Shown: positions 17,929 through 29,874, numbered from the stretch's first letter. The stretch is 64,000 bases of DNA from Sinomonas notoginsengisoli (GCF_021554725.1 NZ_JAIZDP010000002.1:349869-413868), one strand, 5' to 3'. Numbers and translations are program-made. Notes: generated from the sequence alone by a model not told the origin.

Positions 17929-19611
17929 GTGGCCCACCTCGACCTCTCCGGCATCGACTACGTCCTCTCCGACGGCACCCCGCTCCTGAACGGCGTCACG
18001 TTCAAGGTCCCCGAGGGCTCCAAGACGGCGCTCATCGGCCCGAATGGAACGGGCAAGACCACTTTGCTCAAGATCATCGCCGGGGACCTCACCCCAGACG
18101 AGGGCGTGGTGGGGCGCTCGGGTTCGATGGGTGTCATGCGGCAGTTCATCGGGCATGTGCGGGACGAATCGACGGTGCGGGACCTCCTTTTGGGGACCGC
18201 GCCGCCTGACGTCACCGCGGCGGGCCGCGCGCTCGACGCTGCGGAATTGGCCATGATGGAGGACGACGACGAGGCCACCCAGATGCGTTACGCCCACGCG
18301 ATCGCCGAATGGGGCGACGCCGGCGGGTACGAGTGGGAGACTGTCTGGGACGAGGTGACGATGGCCGCGCTCGGGGTACCGTTCGAGCGCGCGCAGCACC
18401 GCGCGGCGTCGTCCCTCTCCGGCGGTGAGCAGAAGCGCCTGGTACTCGAGGCGCTGTTCGCCGGGCCGGATGACCTCCTGCTCCTCGATGAGCCGGACAA
18501 CTATCTCGACGTCCCGGGCAAGCGCTGGCTCGAGGACACGCTCAACGCCTCGCGCAAGACCGTGTTCTTCATCAGCCACGACCGCGAGCTCCTCAACAAC
18601 GCCGCCGAGCGCATCGTCACGCTCGAGCCCGGAATCAACGGCGCTGGCGCGTGGGTCCACGGCGGTGCCTTCGCCTCCTACGTCGAAGCCCGCGCCGAGC
18701 GGAACGCGCGCTTCGAGGAGCTGCGCAAGCGCTGGGATGAGGAGCACGCAAAGCTCAAGGAGCTCGTGACCATGTACAAGACGAAGGCCGCGTTCCGCTC
18801 CGACATGGCCAACCGGTATCACGCCGCCCAAACGCGCCTCGAGAAGTTCCTCGCCGCCGGGCCGCCCGAGGCGCTCCCTGTGGAGCAGAACGTGAGGATG
18901 CGGCTGCGCGGCGGGCGGACCGGCAAGCGCGCCGTCGTGGCCGAGAAGCTCGGGCTCACGGGCCTCATGAAGCCGTTCGACGCCGAGATCTGGTTCGGCG
19001 ACCGCGTGGCCGTCCTCGGGTCCAACGGGTCGGGGAAGAGCCACTTCCTGCGGTTGCTCGCGCTCGGCGGGACAGACCCGGAGCGGGAGCACCTGCCGGT
19101 CTCCGACGTCGTGATCGCGCCGGTCCCGCACGAGGGGACCGTCAAGCTCGGGGCCAGGATCCGGCCGGGGTACTTCGCCCAGACCCACTCCCGGGCGGAC
19201 CTGGCCGGGCGGACGCTGCTGGAGATCCTGCACCGAGGCGACGAGCACCGCTCGGGCCTCGCTCGTGAGGCCGCCGCCGGGGCGCTGGACGGGTACGGGC
19301 TCGCAGGGCAGTCGGAGCAGAAGTTCGAGTCCCTCTCCGGCGGGCAGCAGGCCCGCTTCCAGATCCTCCTACTCCAGCTCTCCGGCGCCACGCTCCTGCT
19401 CCTGGACGAGCCCACCGACAACCTGGACCTCCACTCGGGCGAGGCGCTAGAGCGGGCCATCAACGCCTTCGAAGGGACGGTCCTGGCCGTGACCCACGAC
19501 CGCTGGTTCGCGAAGTCCTTCGACCGGTTCCTGGTCTTCGGCTCCGACGGGACCGTGCGCGAGGCTTCCGAGCCCGTGTGGGACGAGGGGCGGGTGGAGC
19601 GGGCGCGGTAG
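17929..19611 (+). CDS. ABC-F family ATP-binding protein
   Basis: 560 residues from a GTG start, two ABC cassettes and no membrane segments. Walker A motifs are GPNGTGKTT (about 38) and GSNGSGKS (about 363). The signatures are LSGGEQKR and LSGGQQAR, with LLLDEPDNYLD and LLLDEPTDNLD as the Walker B pair. A charged helical linker lies between. ABC-F proteins act on the ribosome as translation factors or antibiotic-protection proteins; which applies here cannot be read. It follows hrpB by 22 bp and precedes a GNAT gene by 22 bp. Confidence 0.92.
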   Translation: MAHLDLSGIDYVLSDGTPLLNGVTFKVPEGSKTALIGPNGTGKTTLLKIIAGDLTPDEGVVGRSGSMGVMRQFIGHVRDESTVRDLLLGTAPPDVTAAGRALDAAELAMMEDDDEATQMRYAHAIAEWGDAGGYEWETVWDEVTMAALGVPFERAQHRAASSLSGGEQKRLVLEALFAGPDDLLLLDEPDNYLDVPGKRWLEDTLNASRKTVFFISHDRELLNNAAERIVTLEPGINGAGAWVHGGAFASYVEARAERNARFEELRKRWDEEHAKLKELVTMYKTKAAFRSDMANRYHAAQTRLEKFLAAGPPEALPVEQNVRMRLRGGRTGKRAVVAEKLGLTGLMKPFDAEIWFGDRVAVLGSNGSGKSHFLRLLALGGTDPEREHLPVSDVVIAPVPHEGTVKLGARIRPGYFAQTHSRADLAGRTLLEILHRGDEHRSGLAREAAAGALDGYGLAGQSEQKFESLSGGQQARFQILLLQLSGATLLLLDEPTDNLDLHSGEALERAINAFEGTVLAVTHDRWFAKSFDRFLVFGSDGTVREASEPVWDEGRVERAR

Positions 19612-19633
19612 GGCCACGGCGTAGCATCGGCGC

Positions 19634-20140
19634 ATGCACACCCGCCCAGCCAGGCCCGGCGACTGGCCGCGTATCCGTGACATCTACGCCGCCGGGATCG
19701 AGCCCGGCGATGCAACCTTCGAGTCCGCGCCGCCAGCCACCTGGGAGGCGTTCTCGGCGCGGAAGGAGTTTGTGCTCGTCGCCGAGGACGAGGGAGGCGA
19801 TGACTCCGACTCCCTGGGGGTGCTCGGCTGGGCCGGCGCGGGGCGCGTGTCCGCACGGGAGGTGTACGCCGGGGTGGTGGAGCACTCACTGTACGTAGAC
19901 CCCCCGGCGGGCGGCCGCGGGGTCGGGACGCTGCTCATGAGAGCGCTCCTCGACGAATCGCGCACCCGTGGTATATGGACGGTCCAGGCCACGGTGTTCC
20001 CGGAGAACGCCGCGAGCCTGGCCCTGCACCGCAAGTTCGGGTTCCGCGAGGTGGGCAGGCGCGAGCGCATCGCGCTCATGCGCCACGGGCCGCTCGCGGG
20101 CTCCTGGCGGGACACTGTGCTGCTCGAGTTGCGGCTGTGA
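19634..20140 (+). CDS. GNAT acetyltransferase, phosphinothricin/L-amino-acid N-acyltransferase type
   Basis: 168 residues with the whole GNAT fold. MHTRPARPGDWPRIRDIYAAGI at the start and SLYVDPPAGGRGVGTLLM, the acetyl-CoA-binding loop, match the Pat/MnaT group. NAASLALHRKFGFREVG is the C-terminal motif. Such enzymes acetylate amino-acid-like toxins (phosphinothricin, methionine sulfone). Possibly co-transcribed with the ABC-F gene; a strong palindrome follows its stop. Confidence 0.88.
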   Translation: MHTRPARPGDWPRIRDIYAAGIEPGDATFESAPPATWEAFSARKEFVLVAEDEGGDDSDSLGVLGWAGAGRVSAREVYAGVVEHSLYVDPPAGGRGVGTLLMRALLDESRTRGIWTVQATVFPENAASLALHRKFGFREVGRRERIALMRHGPLAGSWRDTVLLELRL

Positions 20141-20176
20141 CCCCGGCTCGATCCGATCGGTGGGGAACGGCGTGGG

Positions 20177-20242
20177 AAACTGCACAACTCAGGGTGGTAT
20201 CGGCCCTGAATCCAGCCGATACGGCCCTGAGTTGTGCAGTTT
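20177..20242. repeat. long intergenic palindrome 1 (TGCACAACTC type)
   Basis: A perfect 18-bp inverted repeat (AAACTGCACAACTCAGGG at 20177-20194; its complement at 20225-20242) encloses 30 nt that contain a second inverted repeat (GTATCGG 20197-20203 with CCGATAC 20216-20222). It forms one long hairpin after the GNAT gene. A related element lies at 51927-51992. It may act as a terminator or be a REP-like dispersed element. Confidence 0.75.
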
Positions 20243-20277
20243 GTGACAAGGAGCCGACGCGCGGAACCCCCTAGGCT

Positions 20278-22341
20278 GTGCCCGTGGGGAAAATCCGTGT
20301 GGTCTCTCTCGTCCTTGCCGCAGCCCTCATGGGCGCCGCTCTCACCTCGTGCGATGACGGCCGCCAGGCCGCGGCGAAGCAGGCAGGCGGCCAGCTCGCT
20401 TCTGCTCTCGCAGCACGCGACGTTGGTGGCGTGCCGATGGAGGGCCCGGAGCCCGCCGTTGCCCAGCAGCAGCTCGAGACAGCCCTCAAGGGTCTGGGGG
20501 ACGCGAAGCCGGCCGTCACCGCCGGCGAGCCGAAGGTTGACGGCGACAAGGCCGCCGTGGCGCTCAGCTACAACTGGCACTTGGGCGGGCAGGACTGGAT
20601 CTATCAGACCATGGCGCAGCTCGTCCGCAACAGCGACCGCTGGGTCACTGACTGGAAGCCGGACCTGCTGGCGCCGCAGCTGGCCGAGGGCGAGGTGCTC
20701 ACCCTCACGACCGAGGCCCCGGCGCGTGCGGACATCCTCGGAGCGGGGGACACGAAGCTCGTGACGGAGCGTCCGGTGCTCCGCGTCGGCATCGACAAGG
20801 CCCAGCTCGTCACAGAGCGCCAGGCCGATTCCGCGGCGAAGCTCGCGCAGCTGGCCAAGACCGATCCCGCCGAGTACGCGAAACAGGTGGCCGGCGCAGG
20901 GGAGAAGGCATTCGTCGAGGCGATCACGCTCCGCGACGAAGCTGGCCGCACGCCCACCGACGAGGAGATCGCCGCGATCCCCGGCGCCATCACTGTCAAG
21001 GACACGATGCCGCTCGCTCCGACGCGGACGTTCGCGCGGCCGGTCCTCGGCACCGTCGGGCAGGCCACGGCGGAGCAGGTGCAGAACTCCGGAGGCGCAC
21101 TCCAGCCCGGCGACACCACCGGAGCGAGCGGCCTCCAAGCCCAGTATGATTCCCAGCTGCGGGGCCTCGACGGAGTCACCGTCTATGCCCAGCCAGCAGG
21201 CCTCACGGCGGAGAAGCTCAAGGCCAACCCCGGGGCGCGACGCACGCTCTTCGAGAAGGCGCCGACACCGGGCACCCCTCTCAAGACCACGCTCGATCCC
21301 CGCCTCCAGCAGCTCGCCGAGGACGAGCTGGCCGACGTCAAACCCGCATCGGCGATCGTGGCGCTGCGTCCGTCCGACGGCGCGGTGCTCGCTGTGGCAT
21401 CCGGCCCCGGCGGCAAGAGCTACAACACGGCGATGCTCGGCCAGTACGCGCCCGGCTCGATCTTCAAGACCGTCGACTCCCTCGCACTCCTTCGCCAAGG
21501 CGCCACGCCGGAGAAGCACGTTCAGTGCACCGAGACGCTGACGGTGGACGGGCGCACGTTCAAGAACTCCGACGGCTACCCCGCCTCCTCACTCGGCGAC
21601 ATCACCCTGCGGGATGCCTACGCGCACTCGTGCAACATCGCATTCATCTCGCAGCGGGACAAGGTCAGCCAAATGCAGCTCGAGTCCGCCGCGACGTCAC
21701 TCGGCGTGGCTGTGGACGCCCCGCGCCTCGGCACCCCCGCGTTCCTCGGCTCCGTGCCAAGCGACGCATCCGGCACCGAGCATGCGGCCTCGATGATCGG
21801 CCAGGGCAAGATCCTGTTGTCCCCGCTCGCCGCGGCGGTCATGGCCGGATCGGTCGCGAAGGGCTCACCCGTCTCGGCGCAGCTTGTGCTCAACGGACTT
21901 GGGGGCACTGCAGGAAGCACGACGGCGAACCGGTCGCCCTCTGCAGCAGGCTCGGCATCCGCGGGGGTACCCAGCGGGAAGGCAGGCAGCACATCGGCGG
22001 GCCAGGGCACCGTTGCCAGCCAAGCGGCGTCGTCCGCCAGTGCTGTTCCCAGCAGCCCGGCCGGCCCCCCGCTCAACGGCACGGAGGCAAAGGTTCTTCA
22101 AGACATGATGCGGGCCGTGGTGACGAGCGGGCACGCGGGCTTCCTCGCGGACGTGCCCGGGGCGCCGGTAGGTGCGAAGACGGGCACGGCCGAGTTCGGT
22201 TCGGACAACCCGCCCAAGACGCACTCATGGATCATCGGCACGCACGGCGACCTCGCCGTCGCCGTGTTCGTCGAGGAGGGCGGCCTTGGTGCCGCCGTGT
22301 CCGGTCCGCTGCTGAAGAACTTCCTCGTGAAGGCCGGCTGA
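20278..22341 (+). CDS. class B penicillin-binding protein, lipoprotein, with NTF2-like N-terminal domain
   Basis: 687 residues with a lipobox-type signal (LMGAALTSC) instead of the usual anchor helix. An NTF2-like MecA_N-type domain follows (to about 145), then the PBP dimerisation domain and a transpeptidase domain. The transpeptidase has SIFK (S394 nucleophile, K397), SCN (451-453) and KTG (634-636). A Ser/Ala/Gly-rich insert lies between SCN and KTG near residues 540-590. It cross-links peptidoglycan outside the membrane; low beta-lactam affinity is possible, as in other MecA_N PBPs. GTG 20278 or 20284 can serve as start. Confidence 0.9.
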   Translation: MPVGKIRVVSLVLAAALMGAALTSCDDGRQAAAKQAGGQLASALAARDVGGVPMEGPEPAVAQQQLETALKGLGDAKPAVTAGEPKVDGDKAAVALSYNWHLGGQDWIYQTMAQLVRNSDRWVTDWKPDLLAPQLAEGEVLTLTTEAPARADILGAGDTKLVTERPVLRVGIDKAQLVTERQADSAAKLAQLAKTDPAEYAKQVAGAGEKAFVEAITLRDEAGRTPTDEEIAAIPGAITVKDTMPLAPTRTFARPVLGTVGQATAEQVQNSGGALQPGDTTGASGLQAQYDSQLRGLDGVTVYAQPAGLTAEKLKANPGARRTLFEKAPTPGTPLKTTLDPRLQQLAEDELADVKPASAIVALRPSDGAVLAVASGPGGKSYNTAMLGQYAPGSIFKTVDSLALLRQGATPEKHVQCTETLTVDGRTFKNSDGYPASSLGDITLRDAYAHSCNIAFISQRDKVSQMQLESAATSLGVAVDAPRLGTPAFLGSVPSDASGTEHAASMIGQGKILLSPLAAAVMAGSVAKGSPVSAQLVLNGLGGTAGSTTANRSPSAAGSASAGVPSGKAGSTSAGQGTVASQAASSASAVPSSPAGPPLNGTEAKVLQDMMRAVVTSGHAGFLADVPGAPVGAKTGTAEFGSDNPPKTHSWIIGTHGDLAVAVFVEEGGLGAAVSGPLLKNFLVKAG

Positions 22342-22366
22342 GGGCCCGCTGTCGACGGGGCGAGGA

Positions 22367-22612
22367 CTACGAGTCGGACTCCTCCGAAAGCCGCCCGCTC
22401 TTGCCTTGGAGCCGGTCGATGTGCTGTGACGCCTCCGCCTTCGTCAGGTCCGCCGGAAGCTCCTCCCCGGCCTCCCGTGCCAAGGTGTCCAGATAGCTCC
22501 GCTGGGCGGCGGTCATCGGCTCGTCTCCGGTCACCCAGTCGTCCGGGTCCCGGTCAAGCCCTCCGCGGGGTTCCGGTTCGGGGCTGCCGAGCATCGTGTC
22601 GTCGTCACTCAT
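22367..22612 (-). CDS. DUF3072 domain protein
   Basis: 81 residues, acidic, with PMTAAQRSYLDTLAREAGE and DLTKAEASQHIDRLQ, the hallmark of the small actinobacterial DUF3072 family. The frame is open far upstream on this strand, but that part is antisense to two strongly coding genes, so the ATG at 22612 is chosen. Function unknown; the C-terminal half looks like a SAP-type helix pair. Convergent with the PBP gene. Confidence 0.85.
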   Translation of the reverse strand: MSDDDTMLGSPEPEPRGGLDRDPDDWVTGDEPMTAAQRSYLDTLAREAGEELPADLTKAEASQHIDRLQGKSGRLSEESDS

Positions 22613-22684
22613 ACGCACACCTCTGCCCCGGCATCGCGCGTCCAAACAGGCCCCGCGCCAGACGGGCCGTGATTGAGTAGGAGG

Positions 22685-23932
22685 ATGAGCACGCGCACCG
22701 TTTCCACCGAAACCGTCCGCGCCGCTGCACTCGCGATCTTCGTGATCTTCGGAACCAATGGCTTCATCTTCGCCTCGTGGGCGGCACGCATTCCGTCCGT
22801 CACGGAGACGCTCAGGCTCACCACCGGCGAGATGGGTGCCGTGCTCCTCGTGGGCGCCGCCGGCTCCCTCGTCGCCCTCCCGCTCACGGGAACGGTCGTG
22901 GACCGGATCGGGCTGAAGGCCACCGTCCGGTTCGGCGGGGCGCTCGCGATCGCTGCCGGCGCGGTGATCGCGAGCGGCCTGCTTGTACAGTCCGTCGGGG
23001 TGGTCACCGGGGGGATTGTGCTGTTCGGTGCGGGCATTGCCTTTTGGGACGTGGCGCAGAACATCGGAGGCGCGGATGTCGAGCACCGCCTCGGCCGGAC
23101 CATCATGCCCCAGTTCCACGCGGCGTTCAGCGGTGGTGCCGTGCTCGGAGCACTCGTCGGAGCGGCCCTGAGCGCCGCGGGCATCGACCTTCCGCTTCAT
23201 CTGTTCGGAATCATCGTGGTAGTCACGGTGGTCGTCGCAGTGGTGCCGCGCTCCTTCCTCGCACACCATGCCGCCCACTCCCCCGACGCCCCCGCGCCGC
23301 CCCAGGAGGGCCGCGACGCCGAGGCCAAAGCCCCGACCGCGCCGAAGCCGAGGGTCCTGGACGCGTGGCGCCACCCCCGCACGGTGCTCATCGGCGTCGT
23401 GGTCCTGGGCGCGACCCTGACGGAGGGCGCGGGCAACGACTGGATCTCCAAGGGCGTGGTGGACGGGCTCGACGCGAGCGAGGCCGCCGGTGCCGGACTG
23501 TTCGCGGTCTTCGTCGGGTCCATGACGGTGGCGCGATGGTTCGGGGGCCGCGTGATCGACCGGATCGGTCGAGTGGCGGCGCTGCGCCTCAGCATGGTCT
23601 CCGCGGCACTGGGCCTGACCGTATATTCCCTTGCGGGCACCTATTGGCTCTCGGCGGTGGGCGCCGTGTTCTGGGGCCTCGGCGCGGCGCTGGCCTTCCC
23701 CATGGGCATGTCCGCCGCGGCGGACGATCCGCGCCGGGCCGCAGCCCGCGTCGCTGTAGTGTCCACGATCGGCTACATCGCCTTCCTCGCCGGCCCGCCA
23801 TTCCTGGGCTTCCTCGGTGATCACCTCGGCCTCCGCCACGCCCTGCTGGTGATCCTCGTGCCCATCCTCGTGGCCCTCGCCCTCGCAGGAGTGACCCGCA
23901 AAGAAGTCCCGCAGGGCGTTGCTCGGCAGTAG
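22685..23932 (+). CDS. MFS transporter
   Basis: About 415 residues with 12 hydrophobic helices and a central loop rich in Ala/Pro (about 200-225). GGRVIDRIGR between helices 8 and 9 is a typical MFS loop, and the N-terminal FGTNGFIFASWAARIP resembles the YbjJ-like branch. Substrate unknown. AGTAGGAGG touches the ATG at 22685, which is too close for an ideal ribosome site; TTG 22673 is the in-frame alternative. Confidence 0.85.
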   Translation: MSTRTVSTETVRAAALAIFVIFGTNGFIFASWAARIPSVTETLRLTTGEMGAVLLVGAAGSLVALPLTGTVVDRIGLKATVRFGGALAIAAGAVIASGLLVQSVGVVTGGIVLFGAGIAFWDVAQNIGGADVEHRLGRTIMPQFHAAFSGGAVLGALVGAALSAAGIDLPLHLFGIIVVVTVVVAVVPRSFLAHHAAHSPDAPAPPQEGRDAEAKAPTAPKPRVLDAWRHPRTVLIGVVVLGATLTEGAGNDWISKGVVDGLDASEAAGAGLFAVFVGSMTVARWFGGRVIDRIGRVAALRLSMVSAALGLTVYSLAGTYWLSAVGAVFWGLGAALAFPMGMSAAADDPRRAAARVAVVSTIGYIAFLAGPPFLGFLGDHLGLRHALLVILVPILVALALAGVTRKEVPQGVARQ

Positions 23933-23941
23933 CGTGGACCC

Positions 23942-25468
23942 ATGACACGCCGCACCCGTGCCCTCAGGCCTCCGGGCCTGCCGTTCCATGCCGTGCAGCG
24001 CCTGGACTCGGCGATCGTCGACCAGGTGGCCCGGATCCCGCGCGGCCCTTGGGATCCCGGCTTCGCCTGGCTCACGCGTGCCGCGACGCACTCGAAGCTG
24101 TGGATAGGAGTGGCTGCCGCGCTCGCGCTGAAGAAGGGGACTTCTCGGCGGGCCGGCGCCCACGGCCTGATCGCCGTCGCACTCGCCTCCGCCGGGGTGA
24201 ACATCCTGGCCAAACGGCTGCTCCCGCGTGCCAGGCCGCATCCAGAGAGCCTGCCGATCCACCGCTTTCTCCATCCGCAGCCCACAAGTTCCTCGCTGCC
24301 CAGCGGCCACTCGGCCTCGGCTGTCGCATTCGCCACGGGCGTGGGGCTCGTGAGCCCGGCCCTCGGCGCCCTCCTGGCCCCGGTCGCCGCGGGGGTCGCG
24401 TACTCGCGGATCCACACCGGCGCCCACTGGCCCAGCGACGTCATGCTCGGATCCGCCTTCGGGGCGAGCGCGGCGCTCGTCACCCGAGCGTGGTGGTCCC
24501 GGCTCGAGACCGCGCCCCCCGCCCGCGCAACCCCCGCTCGCGCACCGGCGCTCCCGGACAGCGAGGGACTCGCCATCGTCGTGAATCCCGCGAGCGGCCC
24601 CCAGGACAGCGATCCCGTCGCCGAGGTCCGCGACCTGTTCCCCAAGGCGGTCATCGAGGTCATCGGCAAGGATGAGCTCGCCGAGGACCTCGCCCGCATC
24701 CTCGCGGCCGCTCCGGGGGTCCGGGCGCTCGGCGTGTGGGGAGGCGACGGGACCATCGGACCCGTGGCGGGCGTGTGCGCCGAGATGGGCCTGCCGCTCG
24801 CGGTCCTGCCCGGCGGGACATTCAACCACTTCGCCCGGGACATCGGCACGCTCAACGCCGAGGGGCTGGCGGCCGCCGTCGCCTCCGGACAGGGGCGCCG
24901 CTGCGATCTCGGCCGGGTGACCGTAGTGCGGGGCAACCCCGGGGGACCGGAAGAGGAGTTGGTCATGCTCAACACCGCGAGCGTGGGCGTGTATCCCAAC
25001 CTCGTGCGACGCCGCGACCATCTCACGCGCCGCCTGCCCGGGCTGCCCAAGCGTGCCGCCGCGACGCTTGCGGCGCTGAGGACGTTCGGCGCCGCCACTC
25101 CCACGCGCCTCGTGATCGGAGGCGTGCGCCGCCGCGTGTGGACCCTCTTCATCGGGCGCGGCCTCTATTGGCCCCGGGACATCGCCCCCCTCGAGCGGCC
25201 GGTGGTGGACGACGGCGTCCTCGACCTGCGCGCCGTCAGTGCCCGGCCGCGCTTCGCCCGCCTCCGGCTCCTGACGGCCCTGGTCACGGGCACGGTCGAG
25301 CGGAGTCCGGTGGCGCGCATCTGGCTGGCAGAAGAAGTGACGCTCGAGGCGAGCGATCGGCCGATCGTCCTGGCCGTCGACGGTGAGGTGGTGAACGGCG
25401 TGGTCCGCGCGCGGATCCGGGTCGAGGCCGGGGCGCTCACGGTGTATTCGCCGCTCGAGGGAGACTGA
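23942..25468 (+). CDS. PAP2 phosphatase-diacylglycerol kinase fusion
   Basis: 508 residues joining two lipid enzymes. Residues 1-185 are a PAP2 phosphatase with the three motifs KRLLPRARP, SLPSGHS and SRIHTGAHWPSDV. From about 205 follows a DAGK catalytic domain (AIVVNPASGP, then WGGDGTIGPV and LPGGTFNHFARD) running to the C-terminus. The product could interconvert phosphatidate and diacylglycerol or act on polyprenyl phosphates. The fusion is known in actinobacteria but its substrate is not. It starts 9 bp after the MFS stop, suggesting an operon. Confidence 0.9.
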   Translation: MTRRTRALRPPGLPFHAVQRLDSAIVDQVARIPRGPWDPGFAWLTRAATHSKLWIGVAAALALKKGTSRRAGAHGLIAVALASAGVNILAKRLLPRARPHPESLPIHRFLHPQPTSSSLPSGHSASAVAFATGVGLVSPALGALLAPVAAGVAYSRIHTGAHWPSDVMLGSAFGASAALVTRAWWSRLETAPPARATPARAPALPDSEGLAIVVNPASGPQDSDPVAEVRDLFPKAVIEVIGKDELAEDLARILAAAPGVRALGVWGGDGTIGPVAGVCAEMGLPLAVLPGGTFNHFARDIGTLNAEGLAAAVASGQGRRCDLGRVTVVRGNPGGPEEELVMLNTASVGVYPNLVRRRDHLTRRLPGLPKRAAATLAALRTFGAATPTRLVIGGVRRRVWTLFIGRGLYWPRDIAPLERPVVDDGVLDLRAVSARPRFARLRLLTALVTGTVERSPVARIWLAEEVTLEASDRPIVLAVDGEVVNGVVRARIRVEAGALTVYSPLEGD

Positions 25469-25634
25469 ACCCTCCCGCCTGAGGCGACCGCGCGCCGTCG
25501 GGCGTCATCCTTCCGGACGATACCCGCGCTCGCGGGCCGCGAGAGTTCATCCCCGCGGCCGTCGCCGTAGGTTCCCTGCTGGCCTAGCGTGGAGGCATAC
25601 GACCAGCACGCCACGCAGAGCTAAGGGGAAACTC

Positions 25635-27502
<1,868 letters not shown>

Positions 27503-27511
27503 GAGCGGCGC

Positions 27512-28756
27512 ATGCACGCGCCTCCCACGCAGGCCTTCGCGCTCGCGGTCCCGCCCCGGCGGGGCCCCCTCCGCGCGTATCTGGCCGACCATCCGGTGGC
27601 GATGGACTGGATCGTCGTCGGAGCCGCGATGTTCCTGGCGGTGCCCCTCTTCGTGGAGTTCGCGCTCCAGGGGCACTGGTGGCGGTTTGCGCTTCTGGCC
27701 GTCCAGCAGCTTGCCCTGCGCGCACGACGCCGCTCGCCCTGGGCGGTGCTCGTTGTCGCCGTCGCGATCGACGCGGCCCTGTTGTACCAGTCCCCGAACA
27801 GCTCGGTGATGAGCGTGGCGATCCTCTTCGCCGTCTACGCCGTCGCGACGGCGGCCCCGGCTCTCGTGGCGCTCGGCGCGTCCGTGCTCGCGGCCGTCCC
27901 GGTCTCGGTGTACTACGCGTTCGTGTACACGCCACAAGGGCCGGAGATGCCCGCCAATGCCCGGTACGTCGGACTCGTCGCGGCGGTGTCCGTGCTGCTC
28001 ATGAACGTGCTCGCCGCCGGGCTCGGCGCATGGCTACGCGGCAGTCGCGAGCACCAGGCGGAGATCCGCGCCTGGGCGGTGCGCCGCGCGGAGCTCGCCT
28101 CTGTTCAGGAACGGAACCGGATTGCGCGCGAGATGCACGACGTGGTCGCACATTCCCTCACGGTGATGGTTGCCCTGAGTGACGGCGCGGCCAAAGTGGT
28201 GCCCAAGGACCCGGACCGCGCGCGGGAGGTCCTCGGCGAACTGTCCCGCACGGGACGGACCGCGCTCGCGGACATGCGGCGCGTGCTCGGCGTGCTCCGC
28301 GAGGGCCCCGGGGCCAGCCTCGGGCCCGCACCCGGAACGGAGGGCCTCCAGGCGCTCGTGGGGGGTTTCCGTGCCGCCGGGCTCCCGGCGACCCTCACGC
28401 TCGCAGGTGCCCCGCCGCCGTCGGACCCCGCCTTCCAGCTTGCCGTCTACCGGATCGTGCAGGAATCGCTTACCAACGCCCTGCGGTACGGCCGCTCCGT
28501 CAGCCGGGTGGACGTGGGCGTGGTCCGGCAGGACGGCGTGGTGCGGATCCGCGTCGAGAATGACGGCGCGACGCACGACGGCGCCGAGCCTCGCCTCGGG
28601 ACGGGCGGCGGCATCGCCGGCATGCGCGAACGCGCTGCGCTGTACGGGGGAACGCTCTACGCCGGGCCCCGTTCCGAGGGAGGATGGCTCGTGGAGGCAG
28701 AGCTGCATTGGACGGAGGGGACCGTTGACGGATGGAGAGTCGATGAGGGGCGATGA
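27512..28756 (+). CDS. sensor histidine kinase (NarL/HisKA_3 type)
   Basis: 414 residues. Four to five membrane helices in residues 30-175, no large extracellular loop, so it may sense the membrane or the neighbouring exporter. The phospho-acceptor is H209 in [11 protein letters not shown], typical of HisKA_3. The ATP-binding end has [12 protein letters not shown] and [15 protein letters not shown]. The response-regulator gene starts inside its last 14 bases. Organisation with the ABC genes resembles LiaSR- or antibiotic-exporter modules. Confidence 0.92.
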   Translation: MHAPPTQAFALAVPPRRGPLRAYLADHPVAMDWIVVGAAMFLAVPLFVEFALQGHWWRFALLAVQQLALRARRRSPWAVLVVAVAIDAALLYQSPNSSVMSVAILFAVYAVATAAPALVALGASVLAAVPVSVYYAFVYTPQGPEMPANARYVGLVAAVSVLLMNVLAAGLGAWLRGSREHQAEIRAWAVRRAELASVQERNRIAREMHDVVAHSLTVMVALSDGAAKVVPKDPDRAREVLGELSRTGRTALADMRRVLGVLREGPGASLGPAPGTEGLQALVGGFRAAGLPATLTLAGAPPPSDPAFQLAVYRIVQESLTNALRYGRSVSRVDVGVVRQDGVVRIRVENDGATHDGAEPRLGTGGGIAGMRERAALYGGTLYAGPRSEGGWLVEAELHWTEGTVDGWRVDEGR

Positions 28757-29471
28757 CAGTGCGGAGGCGACCCTGCGCCTGCTGCTGGTGGACGACCAGC
28801 CCCTGCTGAGGATGGGATTCCGGCTCGTCCTCGAGTCGGAGGACGGGCTCGAGGTGGTCGGCGAAGCCGGAAACGGGGACGAGGCCGTGCGGCTGGCTCG
28901 CTCGCTCGAGCCGGATGTGGTGCTCATGGATGTGAGGATGCCCACCATGGACGGCATCGAGGCCACTCGGCGGATCGTGGCGGAGCATTCTCGCGCGAAG
29001 ATCATCATCCTCACCACCTTCGACCTCGATGAGTACGCCTTCGCGGGGCTGCAGGCGGGGGCATCGGCGTTCCTGCTCAAGGATGTGGCCCCCGCCGAGC
29101 TGGTGCACGCCGTCCGGCTCGTGGCCAGCGGGGACGCAGTGGTGAGCCCCCGGGTGACCCAGCGGCTCCTGGAGACGTATGTGCGCAACGGCCAGGGCGG
29201 CCCAACCGGGGGCGCCAGCGCGGGGACGCCCGCAGCCCCGGTGCCGGATCCGCTGCTCAAGGAGCTCACGCCCCGCGAACTCGAGGTGCTGCGTGCCATC
29301 TGCGAGGGCCTGAGCAACGCCGAGATCGCGCACCGGTTCTTCCTCTCCGAGGCCACTGTCAAGAGCCACGTGCGGCGCATCTTGACCAAGCTGCACCTGC
29401 GTGACCGTGTCCAGGCCGTGGTGTACGGGTACGAGACGGGCCTCATCATCCCGAGCAACCCGGACTACTGA
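28743..29471 (+). CDS. LuxR/NarL-type response regulator
   Basis: 242 residues. The receiver domain has the acidic pair VDDQ (17-18), phospho-acceptor D63 in LMDVRMP, and a conserved K in FLLKD. A Gly/Pro linker leads to the C-terminal HTH with [22 protein letters not shown] and [16 protein letters not shown]. The ATG at 28743 overlaps the kinase gene; the frame is open further upstream but re-reads the kinase. It probably controls the exporter operon. Confidence 0.93.
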   Translation: MRGDDSAEATLRLLLVDDQPLLRMGFRLVLESEDGLEVVGEAGNGDEAVRLARSLEPDVVLMDVRMPTMDGIEATRRIVAEHSRAKIIILTTFDLDEYAFAGLQAGASAFLLKDVAPAELVHAVRLVASGDAVVSPRVTQRLLETYVRNGQGGPTGGASAGTPAAPVPDPLLKELTPRELEVLRAICEGLSNAEIAHRFFLSEATVKSHVRRILTKLHLRDRVQAVVYGYETGLIIPSNPDY

Positions 29472-29553
29472 GGGCACCTGGAGTACTGAGGACAGCAGCT
29501 CCTGAGGGATCCACTCCCACGCCGACGCCCTCGCCCCGGCGCCCTCGCCCCGA

Positions 29554-29653
29554 CCGGTTGAGAGGTCATGTCCCAGCGGCCGAGGTCCGGATGTGCAGGT
29601 TTCACCGCAGGGACATGACCCCTCAACACAGGGACATGACCCCTCAACGGTCG
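29554..29653. repeat. GGTCATGTCCC inverted/direct repeat element
   Basis: One left arm (29554-29574, ending AGAGGTCATGTCCC) can pair with either of two right arms, both GGGACATGACCCCTCAAC, at 29610-29627 and 29631-29648. The element follows the response regulator and could end its transcript. Its GGGGTCA(N)GTCCC core is shared with the element at 32701-32793. Confidence 0.8.
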
Positions 29654-29874
29654 GGAGTGTGAACATCCGTGACGAACCCGTTTCCCCCGAGCCGCCGGCA
29701 TCGGCAACACTGGCCGAAGAATCAAGAGTTCCGGCGACAAGCCCTGGCTTGCCGGACGGCAACCCTCCAGCTGTAGTGGGGTGCCCCAGGTGAGGATTCG
29801 GCGGCGCCCGGGCCCCCGGCGTCGTAAGTATGGCGCCTGAGCGAGCCTCGCGCCGCGATACGAAGAGGAACCGC

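Noticed and set aside
22613..25021. 884-codon open frame on the minus strand
   Set aside because: All but the last 81 codons are antisense to the MFS and PAP2-DAGK genes, with Gly/Arg/Asp-rich noise. Long antisense frames are normal at this GC content.
25469..25634. riboswitch before the ABC exporter
   Set aside because: No conserved aptamer blocks or terminator/antiterminator pair can be recognised.
29554..29653. possible CRISPR fragment
   Set aside because: Only two direct copies with a 3-bp gap; the third copy is inverted. It is a palindromic repeat, not a repeat-spacer array.
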